Positions 10,066 to 17,796 of a stretch of DNA of 64,000 bases are shown here, piece after piece (position 1 is the stretch's first letter; every line of letters starts with the position of its first letter). Position numbers and translations under genes: made by a program. The stretch spans positions 69,568 through 133,567 of the forward strand of contig CAWBZS010000027.1 in the NCBI GenBank assembly GCA_963793335.1. Direction: 5' to 3'. The notes below the pieces were generated by a model. It worked only from the letters and a program-made list of their open reading frames with translations, was not told the DNA's origin and did no database searches. Origin of the DNA: Sva-07 sp963793335 (GTDB lineage: Bacteria > Actinomycetota > Acidimicrobiia > Acidimicrobiales > Ilumatobacteraceae).

Positions 10066-10947
10066 TCAGACGCCGGCTCCGACCTTCTCCTGCTCGGCGT
10101 CGGCGGGCGCCGCTGAGGCGTCCGTGGAGGCCTCGACCGTGACAGGCGGCAGCGGCTGCGCCAGGTTCTCCCTGAGCACCCGGTCACGGCGATGCAGCAG
10201 ATAGCACAGCGCGAAGAAGATCGCGCCGGAACCGATCATGAGCACCGCCGCCGGCTGACGGCGAGCACCGAGGTCGCGGATCATGTAGACGTACTCGCGC
10301 TGGCGGTCCTCGTCGATCTCGGGTGAGGCCGGAGCACGACCGGGCTCGGTTCGTACGGGCACGAGCGGCGCTGCTTCGGCGACCACGTAGTGGGGGGTGT
10401 GCCAAAAGGCAAGGAAATCCAACGAATCGTTGATCTTCGGGTACCGCTCGCCGCCGGTGTCGAACACTTCGACGATCTCGAACTGTCCGGCTGCGAAGGC
10501 GCCCTCTTCCACGAGGAGTTCGGTCGCTGCAGCCTGCGCCTGGCCGAATGCCGGCGAGGCGGGGTCGAGGACGATCCACCCCTGCTCGAAGAACGTGTCG
10601 CGGACGATGTCGGCCGACTCGACGGGGGTGGCATCCTCAGGGACGACGGCGTTTGGATTGAGGACACCAGCTGATCCGAGTGCGTTGACGTCCTGCAGCA
10701 CGCCGGCTCCCGGAACTGCCTGCCAGGAAGGATCCGGGCCGCGCAAACCAATGCCATAGACCATCCACACGGCGCCCATGAGCATCATCCATCCGGCGAT
10801 GGCCGTCAGGCTCACCAGGAAGGCGAGCCGCGACCCCATGTTCGTCGCCATGATCATGTACACGCTGCCGCAGAGGATCACGACACCGATGATGACGGTG
10901 AGGAGTCCGCGGAGCTCAGGCTCCCAGCCGATTGCCAACAGCGACAT
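10066..10947 (-). CDS. Unknown membrane protein linking the bc and nuo clusters
   Basis: I do not recognise a family. The 293-residue protein has two N-terminal helices (about residues 14-33 and 40-65), an extracytoplasmic-looking region of about 150 residues, one helix near residue 235 (AAVLMIGSGAIFFALCYLL) and a charged C-terminal tail. It has no heme or iron-sulfur motif and no conserved cysteine pair. It sits between the diheme cytochrome c (1 nt gap) and nuoA (2 nt gap), all on one strand. A structural or assembly role in the quinol-oxidising complex is plausible but is inferred from position only. Confidence 0.8.
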   Translation of the reverse strand: MSLLAIGWEPELRGLLTVIIGVVILCGSVYMIMATNMGSRLAFLVSLTAIAGWMMLMGAVWMVYGIGLRGPDPSWQAVPGAGVLQDVNALGSAGVLNPNAVVPEDATPVESADIVRDTFFEQGWIVLDPASPAFGQAQAAATELLVEEGAFAAGQFEIVEVFDTGGERYPKINDSLDFLAFWHTPHYVVAEAAPLVPVRTEPGRAPASPEIDEDRQREYVYMIRDLGARRQPAAVLMIGSGAIFFALCYLLHRRDRVLRENLAQPLPPVTVEASTDASAAPADAEQEKVGAGV

Positions 10948-10948
10948 G

Positions 10949-12016
10949 TCACAAGCTCCGTACGTACTCGACGATTTCGCGAATCTGCTCGTCGGTGAGC
11001 AGAGATCCGAATCCTGGCATCCGGCCGCTTCCCTGGCCGTTGATACCGTAGATCCGTCCGTTCTCCGAACCCGACTTCAAGAACGCCACGAGCTGCTCAT
11101 CGTCGATGAAGTGAGCGTTCACCGAGCCACCGGTCAGGTTCCAACCGAAGGCGCCCTGGCCGGAAACACCCGGCTGGTTGTAACTCCAACCGAGGGTGTG
11201 GCAGCGAGCGCAGCTGTAAGCACCGCTCGACAGCTCGAGATTGAACAGCGCCTCGCCGATCGTTTCGGCCTCGCCGTCGTCGACGGCACGCTGTGCTGCG
11301 GCCGAGATCTCGGCCTGCCGCTCGGCGGGCAGGTTGCCCGAATCGCACGTGAGCGGGTCTTCGCCCTCGAGACAGTTCTCGCGGGGAATCTGGATGCTCT
11401 TCATGTAGGCGATCAGGTTGTCGATCTGCTGGGTGTTCATCGGGCCACCGCCGACGAGGCCCCACGGCGACATCGGAGAGAACGGCCGGCCGTAGTTGAG
11501 GATGAAGCGAATCTCGCTCTCGTCGAACTTGTAGAAGACCGTGTTGACCGCAGGTGCCTTCCAGTTGACCGCCTGCACCTCCTGGGTGATCGGGTCGGTC
11601 ACTGTGAAGGGCGCCTCGCCGCCGACGCCGGCCATGCCGCCATGACAACCGGCGCAGTTGAAGCCGCCGTCAGCGGTCGATGCGAAGAGTTGCGAGCCCC
11701 AACTGGCGAAGCGGTTGTCCCAACCCTCCTGCGCACCCGCCTGGCGACTCGGCTCGAACACCCAGTACAGCGGCAGTGCCACGACGATGATGGCGAGCAT
11801 GATGACGCCCCACAACTGGACCCGTTCGAGGCGCGGACCCTCCAGGGTCTCGTCGTCGTAGAACTCCTTGCGGTTGGGGGCGAGTTCGATCTCGGAACCG
11901 ACTTCGCGGCGACCGCCAACCACGTTGAAGATCCCGTAGATGATCCAGCCCGCAACGATGATCGCAAGGCCGATGAGACCAATCGTGGTGGTCGTGAGCG
12001 CCAGGATCGGCGCCAT
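10949..12016 (-). CDS. Membrane-anchored diheme cytochrome c of the bc-type complex
   Basis: This 355-residue protein has two membrane helices (about residues 10-33 and 68-88) followed by two class I cytochrome c domains. The heme motifs are C121-AGC-H and C269-ARC-H, with MPGFGSLLTDEQI near the C-terminus supplying a likely axial methionine. Actinobacterial bc complexes use a diheme cytochrome c subunit (QcrC) as the link to cytochrome aa3, and this protein probably has that role. Its anchor topology, N-terminal rather than C-terminal, differs from QcrC. The start overlaps the Rieske stop by one base. Confidence 0.85.
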   Translation of the reverse strand: MAPILALTTTTIGLIGLAIIVAGWIIYGIFNVVGGRREVGSEIELAPNRKEFYDDETLEGPRLERVQLWGVIMLAIIVVALPLYWVFEPSRQAGAQEGWDNRFASWGSQLFASTADGGFNCAGCHGGMAGVGGEAPFTVTDPITQEVQAVNWKAPAVNTVFYKFDESEIRFILNYGRPFSPMSPWGLVGGGPMNTQQIDNLIAYMKSIQIPRENCLEGEDPLTCDSGNLPAERQAEISAAAQRAVDDGEAETIGEALFNLELSSGAYSCARCHTLGWSYNQPGVSGQGAFGWNLTGGSVNAHFIDDEQLVAFLKSGSENGRIYGINGQGSGRMPGFGSLLTDEQIREIVEYVRSL

Positions 12017-12885
12017 CAGTGCGACCCGTCACTGGTGCAGTGGGGCCCCTCGGCCTCCTGACCAGTCGTGTTCGTGCCGATCGGGGCGCCTGGAACGGTG
12101 GTACCGGTGTCGATGGTGACGTCGCCATTCGCGGCGATCGTGGCCGGATGGTGATCCATGCCACGCGGGGCGGGTCCACCCTTCTTCTCACCTGCACGGT
12201 TGTACTGCGAGCCGTGACACTGGCACTCGAACCACTGGCTGGTCGGGCACTCGGGCACGCGACAGCCGAGGTGCGGGCACTTCTGGCTGAGCACGACGAT
12301 GCCTTCACGCATCAACGACAGGACCGACTCGGGGTAGACCGTCTCTGCGAGCGGGATCGCCTCCGACGGGTAGGCCGTGATCCACGACCGTGCTTCGGCG
12401 GCGTAGAAGAACCCGTTGCCGAGCTTGATGCCGTCTTCGACGTTGCCGATCTTGCCGACGGTGACCGCCCCACCGAAGCCGCCGGTACCGCTCGGCCAGA
12501 GGAATGCGACGAACGAGGCCGCAGCGAAACCGGCGAGGCTGACGCTCATCAACGACACCGTTGCACGGTTGAAGAACTGGCGGCGTGACACACCGATGAC
12601 CTCGGGGTCGGGCGGCGTCCACGTGACGACCTCGGTCTCCGCTCGCACGGCGACTTCGGTGCTGCCGGTGCGAGCGGCCGCACCTGCGGCTTCCGCGTCG
12701 GCTGCCGTGGTCTGCGTGGCCTCCGGCTCGGCGCTCTTGCGCGCCGACTTGTCACGGTGCACGGTTTCGCCCGACAGGGCGCCGGCACCGCGTACGTCGC
12801 TGCGGCGAGCGAGGGTGAAGAACGAGATGGCGCCGAGAACGACGACCACTCCGATGGCAATGGCGATGATTGCTGCAGTACTCAT
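12016..12885 (-). CDS. qcrA: Rieske iron-sulfur subunit of the cytochrome bc-type complex
   Basis: The 289-residue protein carries the Rieske [2Fe-2S] motifs CPHLGC (C203, H205) and CQCHG (C221, H224), with C208 and C223 as the probable disulfide. An N-terminal helix (residues 4-25), a long Ala/Glu-rich linker and a second helix near 110-130 after an RRQFF sequence precede the domain. RRQFFNRATVSLMSVSLAG resembles a Tat signal. The protein takes electrons from quinol at the Qo site and passes them to cytochrome c. It lies between the cytochrome b C-terminal subunit and the diheme cytochrome c. Confidence 0.9.
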   Translation of the reverse strand: MSTAAIIAIAIGVVVVLGAISFFTLARRSDVRGAGALSGETVHRDKSARKSAEPEATQTTAADAEAAGAAARTGSTEVAVRAETEVVTWTPPDPEVIGVSRRQFFNRATVSLMSVSLAGFAAASFVAFLWPSGTGGFGGAVTVGKIGNVEDGIKLGNGFFYAAEARSWITAYPSEAIPLAETVYPESVLSLMREGIVVLSQKCPHLGCRVPECPTSQWFECQCHGSQYNRAGEKKGGPAPRGMDHHPATIAANGDVTIDTGTTVPGAPIGTNTTGQEAEGPHCTSDGSH

Positions 12886-12910
12886 GATTGGGGGCTTTCC
12901 TTTCGCAATC

Positions 12911-13690
12911 TCAGAGTTCGAAGAACAGGCCTTCGACCCACGGAAGGACGAAGTTGAAGCCTGGACCTCGGAAGAACGAACCGATGAGGACGAGAACCGC
13001 CCAGAACATGAGGAACACGGTCATCAGACCGGTCATGAACTTGCGATCCTCGGGCTTGTTGGATGGGTTGCGGTCGAGGAACGGCGCGAGAACGAGTGCC
13101 ACCAACCCGATGCCGGGCAGGGTCACCCCGGCGACCATCGGGTGGAAGTAGGTCAACAGTTCCTGCAGGCCGAGGAAGTACCACGGCGCCTTCGACGGGT
13201 TCGGTGTCTGGTTGGTGTTGGCCAACTGCAGCAGCGGCGCATGCACGAACACCGAGAAGATGAACGTGAAGGCCGTCATCGCCAAGGCGGCCACGAACTC
13301 GGCAGCGAGTAGGTGCGGCCAGGTGTGGACCTTGTCGACCGGTGTGGCCTTGACGTCCTGGATCGTGCCGGACTTGACCACGGTCAGCAGACGCTGCGTG
13401 TGCCCACCGGGGCCTGCGCCGACCGGCACACCGCCGCCGCCTGCAGGAGCTGCAACGACGGCACCGATCTTCTCGGCAACGGCGACGCCGCCGCCTGACG
13501 GCGCAGCCTCAGCGGTCCCGCCGGCCTTGGCCGACTTGGCTGCCTTGCTGCGAGCCAGGAGGTGCTCGGGGATGCGCGAGTCAGCGGGTGTTGCCTCGGC
13601 CGCCGGCTCCGGCGTTGCTGGTTCGGCGGGCGCAGATTTCTCGCGTGCCGCTGCCGCTCGCTTGAGGAGGTGCTCTGGGATCTCGGTCAT
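12911..13690 (-). CDS. Cytochrome b C-terminal (subunit IV-like) subunit with duplicated IPEHLL motif
   Basis: Residues 120-259 hold three or four helices and match the C-terminal half of cytochrome b, with FHPMVAGVTLPGIGLVALVLAPFLDRNPS. This equals PetD/subunit IV of b6f complexes. The N-terminal 110 residues are a low-complexity Ala/Pro/Lys region that includes two copies of a short motif: TEIPEHLLKRAAAAR at the very start and RIPEHLLARSKAAKS about 40 residues later. The divergent cytochrome c at 15659 starts with the same words. The gene is 33 nt downstream of the N-terminal cytochrome b gene. Confidence 0.88.
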   Translation of the reverse strand: MTEIPEHLLKRAAAAREKSAPAEPATPEPAAEATPADSRIPEHLLARSKAAKSAKAGGTAEAAPSGGGVAVAEKIGAVVAAPAGGGGVPVGAGPGGHTQRLLTVVKSGTIQDVKATPVDKVHTWPHLLAAEFVAALAMTAFTFIFSVFVHAPLLQLANTNQTPNPSKAPWYFLGLQELLTYFHPMVAGVTLPGIGLVALVLAPFLDRNPSNKPEDRKFMTGLMTVFLMFWAVLVLIGSFFRGPGFNFVLPWVEGLFFEL

Positions 13691-13723
13691 GGGGTTACCT
13701 CATGTTCCAGTCAACAGGGCGAA

Positions 13724-14509
13724 TCACAACGGACCCGAAATTCCGCCATCTTTGCGTACCCGCCAGAAGTGGATCGCCATGAAGATCACGATCACGAACG
13801 GCAGGAACAACACGTGCAGGACATACCATCGAAGGAGCGTTTCGGAACCGATTTCGGCACCGCCCAACAAGACGAATCTGACCTCCTCGCCGAACACGGG
13901 GGTGTAGCCCATCATGTTCGTACCGACGGCCACCGCCCAGAGCGCCAACTGGTCCCAGGGCAGGAGGTAGCCGGTGAACGACAGCAGCAGGGTGAGCGTC
14001 AGCAGGATCACGCCGATCACCCAGTTGAACTCTCGCGGGGGCTTGTAGGCGCCGTGGTAGAACACCCGCGCCATGTGCAGGAACACGGCGAGCACCATCA
14101 GGTGCGCGCCCCATCGATGCATGTTTCTGACCAACAGACCGAATGTGACCGAGGTCTGGAGGTTCTGGATGTCGTTCCAGGCTGCGGTGGTCTCCGGGCG
14201 GTAGAAGAACATCAAGAAGATGCCCGTCACCGTGAGCAGGATGAAGAGGAAGAAGCTCAGGCCGCCGAGGCAGAGCGTGTAGCTCACCTTGACGGCGTGA
14301 CGCTTCACCTTCACCGGGTGCAAGTGGTACAGCACCGAGTTCATGATGACGTAGCTGCGGTTGCGCGGGCTGTCGGTGTAGCCCTTGCGGAAGATCGAGC
14401 CGGGCCGGAAGATCGAACTCCAGGCTTGGCTGCCCTGCACGGAATCGACCGTGGTGTTCACACGGTCCTTGATCGTGGGGCGGGGTTTGTCGTCGATGAT
14501 CTTTGCCAT
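13724..14509 (-). CDS. Cytochrome b N-terminal (b6-like) subunit
   Basis: This 261-residue protein has the four-helix heme-binding half of cytochrome b. The heme-ligand histidines lie in NMHRWGAHLMVLAVFLHMARVFYHG and in the last helix (RWYVLHVLFLPFVIVIFMAIHFWRV). GYLLPWDQLALWAVAVGTNM is the Qo-side signature. Cytochrome b is thus split into two genes, as in plant and cyanobacterial b6f, rather than the fused QcrB of mycobacteria. About 45 polar residues precede the first helix. Confidence 0.92.
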   Translation of the reverse strand: MAKIIDDKPRPTIKDRVNTTVDSVQGSQAWSSIFRPGSIFRKGYTDSPRNRSYVIMNSVLYHLHPVKVKRHAVKVSYTLCLGGLSFFLFILLTVTGIFLMFFYRPETTAAWNDIQNLQTSVTFGLLVRNMHRWGAHLMVLAVFLHMARVFYHGAYKPPREFNWVIGVILLTLTLLLSFTGYLLPWDQLALWAVAVGTNMMGYTPVFGEEVRFVLLGGAEIGSETLLRWYVLHVLFLPFVIVIFMAIHFWRVRKDGGISGPL

Positions 14510-14524
14510 GGTGATCGTGATCTC

Positions 14525-14938
14525 TCAGAGCCTCATGCCATAGCCGTAGCCATGGTTGTTGGTGCGGACGTGGGAGTTGCCGGCAGCGGTTGCGGTGCCT
14601 GCCTTGCCGAGGATGATGACGCCGGTCGGGCAACGGTCGACGCAGAGTGCACAACGCGTGCAGATGTCGTCGTCGATGGTGAACATGAATGCGTCGGACG
14701 GGTCGGTGCCCGGTTGTTCGGTGCCCTCGGCTTCGACCACCGCGTCGACCGACACCATGTGGATGCATTTCCACGGACAGATGTCGACGCAGCCTTCGCA
14801 GGCGATGCACTCGCTCTGGTCGATGTGGATGAACTGCTTGGGCTTGACCGCCTTGGACAAGTAATCGGCATCGACCTCCACCAACGTGTACTCGTCGGTG
14901 TACGGCATCATCGGCGGGTTTGCGTCGGTCTTCGCCAT
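14525..14938 (-). CDS. Ferredoxin-like 2x[4Fe-4S] protein in the bc cluster
   Basis: This 137-residue soluble protein has two full 8Fe-ferredoxin motifs, CIACEGCVDICP (near residue 43) and CTRCALCVDRCP (near residue 90). A 30-residue insertion lies between them and a His/Gly/Tyr-rich tail ends the protein. It overlaps neither neighbour but lies 15 nt upstream of the cytochrome b gene on the same strand. An electron-transfer subunit of this type is not part of canonical bc1 or b6f complexes. It may attach to the complex or serve a separate electron donor. Confidence 0.88.
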   Translation of the reverse strand: MAKTDANPPMMPYTDEYTLVEVDADYLSKAVKPKQFIHIDQSECIACEGCVDICPWKCIHMVSVDAVVEAEGTEQPGTDPSDAFMFTIDDDICTRCALCVDRCPTGVIILGKAGTATAAGNSHVRTNNHGYGYGMRL

Positions 14939-14939
14939 G

Positions 14940-15416
14940 TCAGGCCTTCCTCACCAGCGGGCGACCGTAGGTGGAGGTGGGCAGTTCCTTCGGCTTGACG
15001 TCGCCGCGCTTCTGCCACCACACGGCGAGGTAGATGTACATGCCGATCAACACCACGTGCAACAACACGACGACGATGTCGCGCACCGCCTGATATTGCA
15101 GCGTGATCGGGTTCCAGCCGCCGGCCGACTCCGGCTTCAAGATGCCGCCCGGGCCGAACAGCAGCTTGTCCCGCGACCACCCGAGGTCCTTGTCGGCATG
15201 GTCGATGAACTGGTGCGGCAGGATGCCGAAGGCGAGGAACAGCACGCCGAAGAGGTAGGTGGCACCGATCATCGCTTCGCCCCAGGAGAACGGCGCGCCG
15301 ACCGGGCGACGCTTGCCGAACGGAATGATGGCGAGCGACAGCACCAAGGTCGCGCCCAATGCCACCAGGAACGCCTGGTTCATGCCGGGCCATTCGAGCG
15401 GAGCGATTGCGATCAT
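14940..15416 (-). CDS. Unknown three-helix membrane protein at the head of the respiratory cluster
   Basis: This 158-residue protein is not assigned to a known family. Helices are visible near residues 15-33, 48-68 and 110-132, with the loop HQFIDHADKDLGW between the second and third. I chose ATG 15414-15416 (MIAIAPLEWPG). A frame open further upstream is rich in Arg/Thr and looks non-coding. A start 11 codons later (MNQAFLV) is also possible. It is the first gene of the run that goes on to cytochrome b and nuo, so it may be a small subunit of the quinol-oxidising complex. Confidence 0.78.
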   Translation of the reverse strand: MIAIAPLEWPGMNQAFLVALGATLVLSLAIIPFGKRRPVGAPFSWGEAMIGATYLFGVLFLAFGILPHQFIDHADKDLGWSRDKLLFGPGGILKPESAGGWNPITLQYQAVRDIVVVLLHVVLIGMYIYLAVWWQKRGDVKPKELPTSTYGRPLVRKA

Positions 15417-15658
15417 GCCGTTGGTTGTTCCTGTCGTGGTGGACGTACGAGTGCTGTGCCGGACAGTGCGGTGTCCGAGGTGTCTTGGGTGTCCGAGGTT
15501 CGATTGCCCACGAACTGTAGTCGCCGGTTCGGGATCTGCGAAGTCTGGCACGCAAGTGTGACGGGCGCGCCAGGTTGTGCGTAAGTGCACGCGTGTGGCG
15601 CCGATCACCTCGGCGACGATTCCCGCAACGCGCTCACGGCCATCTATCCTCTGACGAC
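15417..15658. other. Divergent intergenic region, bc-nuo cluster / cytochrome c
   Basis: This 242-bp gap separates the minus-strand respiratory cluster from the plus-strand cytochrome c. A 12-base direct repeat, GGTGTCCGAGGT, occurs at 15470-15481 and again at 15488-15499. A TACAGT box readable on the minus strand lies at 15514-15519 and could be the -10 of the large cluster with a 5' leader near 90 nt. The repeat could bind a regulator; this is inference. Confidence 0.4.
15645..15650 (+). promoter_or_regulatory. -10 box (TATCCT) of a leaderless cytochrome c gene
   Basis: TATCCT lies 8 nt before the GTG at 15659, which puts the expected transcription start at or next to the start codon. No Shine-Dalgarno sequence precedes the GTG. 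Confidence 0.6.
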
Positions 15659-16510
15659 GTGACCGAGATCCCCGAACATCTCCTCAAGCGATCGCGCGAA
15701 CGACGCTCCGCGGTCGGCCAGGGCGGCGACGACGCTGCCGCTGGCGACACTCCCGCCGCCACGACACCGGCCACCACGACGCCGGCCACCACTCCCGCAG
15801 CTGCGCCGGCCGCGACAGCACCGGCGGCACGCACCGCCGCCCCGCAGCCCGCCGCTGCGCCGCCGCCCAAGCCCGACCCCGTGTACGTGCAGGCCGCCAA
15901 GCAGCGCCGCAAGATTCCGATCTGGGCAATGGCCACCCTCAGCCTCTTCCCGCTGTGGGGGTTCATGTACGTCCGCGCCGTCACCGAACCACCGGTCGTG
16001 GTCGAGGGTCCGCTCGGTGTGGGTGCCGAGATCTACAACAGCTGCGCGAGCTGCCACGGCGCCGGCGGCGGCGGCGGGGTCGGCTACGCCTTCACCGGCG
16101 GCAGCGTCCTGGAGACGTTCCCCAACATCGAAGACCAGGTTCGCTATGTCCACTACGGCACCGAGGGATACAACGCCGCCGGCGTCGACATCTACGGCAA
16201 CCCCGACCGCGAGGGCGGGCCACACGTCACTGGCAACCTCGGTGTGATGCCGGCGTTCGCCAGCCAGCTCACCCAGTACGAGATCGTTGCGGTCGTCTGC
16301 CACGAGCGGTACACGCTCGGCGGTGCCGACCCGACCTCGGAGGAATGGGCCGAGGAGTACGAGACCTGGTGCTCGGAGGAGGCCCCCGTGTTCACCGAGC
16401 TCGAGGGCGGCGTGTACGACTACACCTCTCCCGAGGCGCCCGTGATGGGCGAGGCCGAAATCATGCCGGTGGGCCCCGAGGCCATTCCCGGTTCTCCACC
16501 GGCCGGCTGA
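15659..16510 (+). CDS. Membrane-anchored monoheme cytochrome c with N-terminal IPEHLL motif
   Basis: The 283-residue protein starts at GTG with VTEIPEHLLKRSRERR. An Ala/Thr/Pro-rich stretch of about 60 residues, one helix (IPIWAMATLSLFPLWGFMYV, near residues 83-102) and a single heme domain with C129-ASC-H follow. GVMPAFASQLTQYEI offers the axial methionine. The first ten residues nearly repeat the start of the cytochrome b C-terminal subunit encoded 2 kb away on the other strand. The likely role is electron transfer from the bc-type complex towards an oxidase. The stop is 13 nt before the next gene. Confidence 0.87.
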   Translation: MTEIPEHLLKRSRERRSAVGQGGDDAAAGDTPAATTPATTTPATTPAAAPAATAPAARTAAPQPAAAPPPKPDPVYVQAAKQRRKIPIWAMATLSLFPLWGFMYVRAVTEPPVVVEGPLGVGAEIYNSCASCHGAGGGGGVGYAFTGGSVLETFPNIEDQVRYVHYGTEGYNAAGVDIYGNPDREGGPHVTGNLGVMPAFASQLTQYEIVAVVCHERYTLGGADPTSEEWAEEYETWCSEEAPVFTELEGGVYDYTSPEAPVMGEAEIMPVGPEAIPGSPPAG

Positions 16511-16523
16511 CGGGAGGCACCCT

Positions 16524-17780
16524 CTGGACACCGACGTCCTCGTTGTCGGCGGTGGTCCTGCTGGAGCGTCGGTCGCGACGTGGTTGGCTCGCGCCGGCCA
16601 CCACGTCACCGTGGTCGAGAAGCGACCCGTGGCCCGACACAAGGCCTGCGGCGACGCGCTGACGCCCCGAGCACTCCACGAGTTGTCGTTGCTCGACGTC
16701 GACGTGCCCCAACTCGGCGGCCACCTCCTCGCTGGTGTCCGCCTCCAGCACGGTGAACGTCAGGTCAGTGCACCGTGGCCGCACCGCGACGGTCTGCCCG
16801 ACCACGCACGCGCGCTGCGCCGATCGGTGCTCGACGCCCACCTGCGTGCGCGCGCCGCCGAGGCCGGCGCCGTGATGCTGATGGGCCACGAAGCGACCGT
16901 TCCCACCGTCGAGCGTGGCTTCGTCCGGGGTGCGGCGCTCCTCGTCGACGACTCGCTGGCGCCGGACGCTCCCCGCCACGAGCAGGTTCGGGCACGCTTC
17001 GTCGTGGTCGCCGACGGGGCCAACAGCACGTTCGGGCGCGGGCTCGGCACCACCCGTCACCGTGGATGGCCCTACGGCATCACCACACGCACCTACTTCG
17101 AGAGCCCGCGAGCGTCCGAGTCCTGGATCGAGTCCGATCTCGGTCTCCCCGATGCGTCGGGCACCCCGGTCGCCGGGTACGGCTGGGTGATCCCGATCGG
17201 CGACGGCACGGTCAATGCCGGTGTCGCGCTGCTGTCCACCTACCGGGATGCCCGCGGTGTCAACGCGCTGAAGCTGCTCGACTCATTCGCCGAACGCATC
17301 TCCGATCGGTGGCAGCTCGATCCGACGAAGCCGCTGAAAGCACCGACCCGGTTCAGGGTGCCGCTCGCCGGCTCGGTCGGTCCCAAGATGGGGCCCACGT
17401 TCCTGGTGGCCGGCGATGCAGCCGGGATGGCCAGTCCGTTCAACGGCGACGGCGTCGATGCCGCATTGATGAGCGGGCGGCTGGCCGCCGAGGTGTTGCA
17501 CGACGCGCTGACATCGGGGAACTCCACCACGCTGCAGCGATATCCGACCCTGATCGCCGACGCGCTCGGGCAGTATCACCAGGTGGGCCGCCTCACCGCA
17601 CGCCTGGCTGGACGCCCGTCGATCCTGCGACCCGCGCTCCGACTGGGTCTCGGGAGCGACCGGGTTGCCGGCGCTGCACTGCGCATCGCCACCAACGAGC
17701 TTCGCGATGGTTCGCCCGGTGGGGCCGAGCGCGCGTATGCGATTGCCAATACGGTCGCCAAGTTCGCTCCACGCTGGTGA
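16524..17780 (+). CDS. MenJ-like geranylgeranyl reductase family flavoprotein (CTG start)
   Basis: This 418-residue FAD protein has the dinucleotide motif VLVVGGGPAGAS at its N-terminus, HKACGDALTPRAL near residue 40 and GDAAGMASPFNGDGVDAAL near residue 300. These fit the geranylgeranyl reductase family. In mycobacteria MenJ (Rv0561c) of this family saturates an isoprene unit of menaquinone, and the nearby polyprenyl synthase and complex I support that role. No ATG, GTG or TTG precedes the Rossmann motif in frame. A CTG at 16524-16526 sits 6 nt after GGGAGG (16512-16517), so CTG is the probable start. The first standard start (TTG 16584) would delete the nucleotide-binding motif. Confidence 0.88.
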   Translation: MDTDVLVVGGGPAGASVATWLARAGHHVTVVEKRPVARHKACGDALTPRALHELSLLDVDVPQLGGHLLAGVRLQHGERQVSAPWPHRDGLPDHARALRRSVLDAHLRARAAEAGAVMLMGHEATVPTVERGFVRGAALLVDDSLAPDAPRHEQVRARFVVVADGANSTFGRGLGTTRHRGWPYGITTRTYFESPRASESWIESDLGLPDASGTPVAGYGWVIPIGDGTVNAGVALLSTYRDARGVNALKLLDSFAERISDRWQLDPTKPLKAPTRFRVPLAGSVGPKMGPTFLVAGDAAGMASPFNGDGVDAALMSGRLAAEVLHDALTSGNSTTLQRYPTLIADALGQYHQVGRLTARLAGRPSILRPALRLGLGSDRVAGAALRIATNELRDGSPGGAERAYAIANTVAKFAPRW

Positions 17781-17796
17781 CCCAGCGGCGGGGCGG

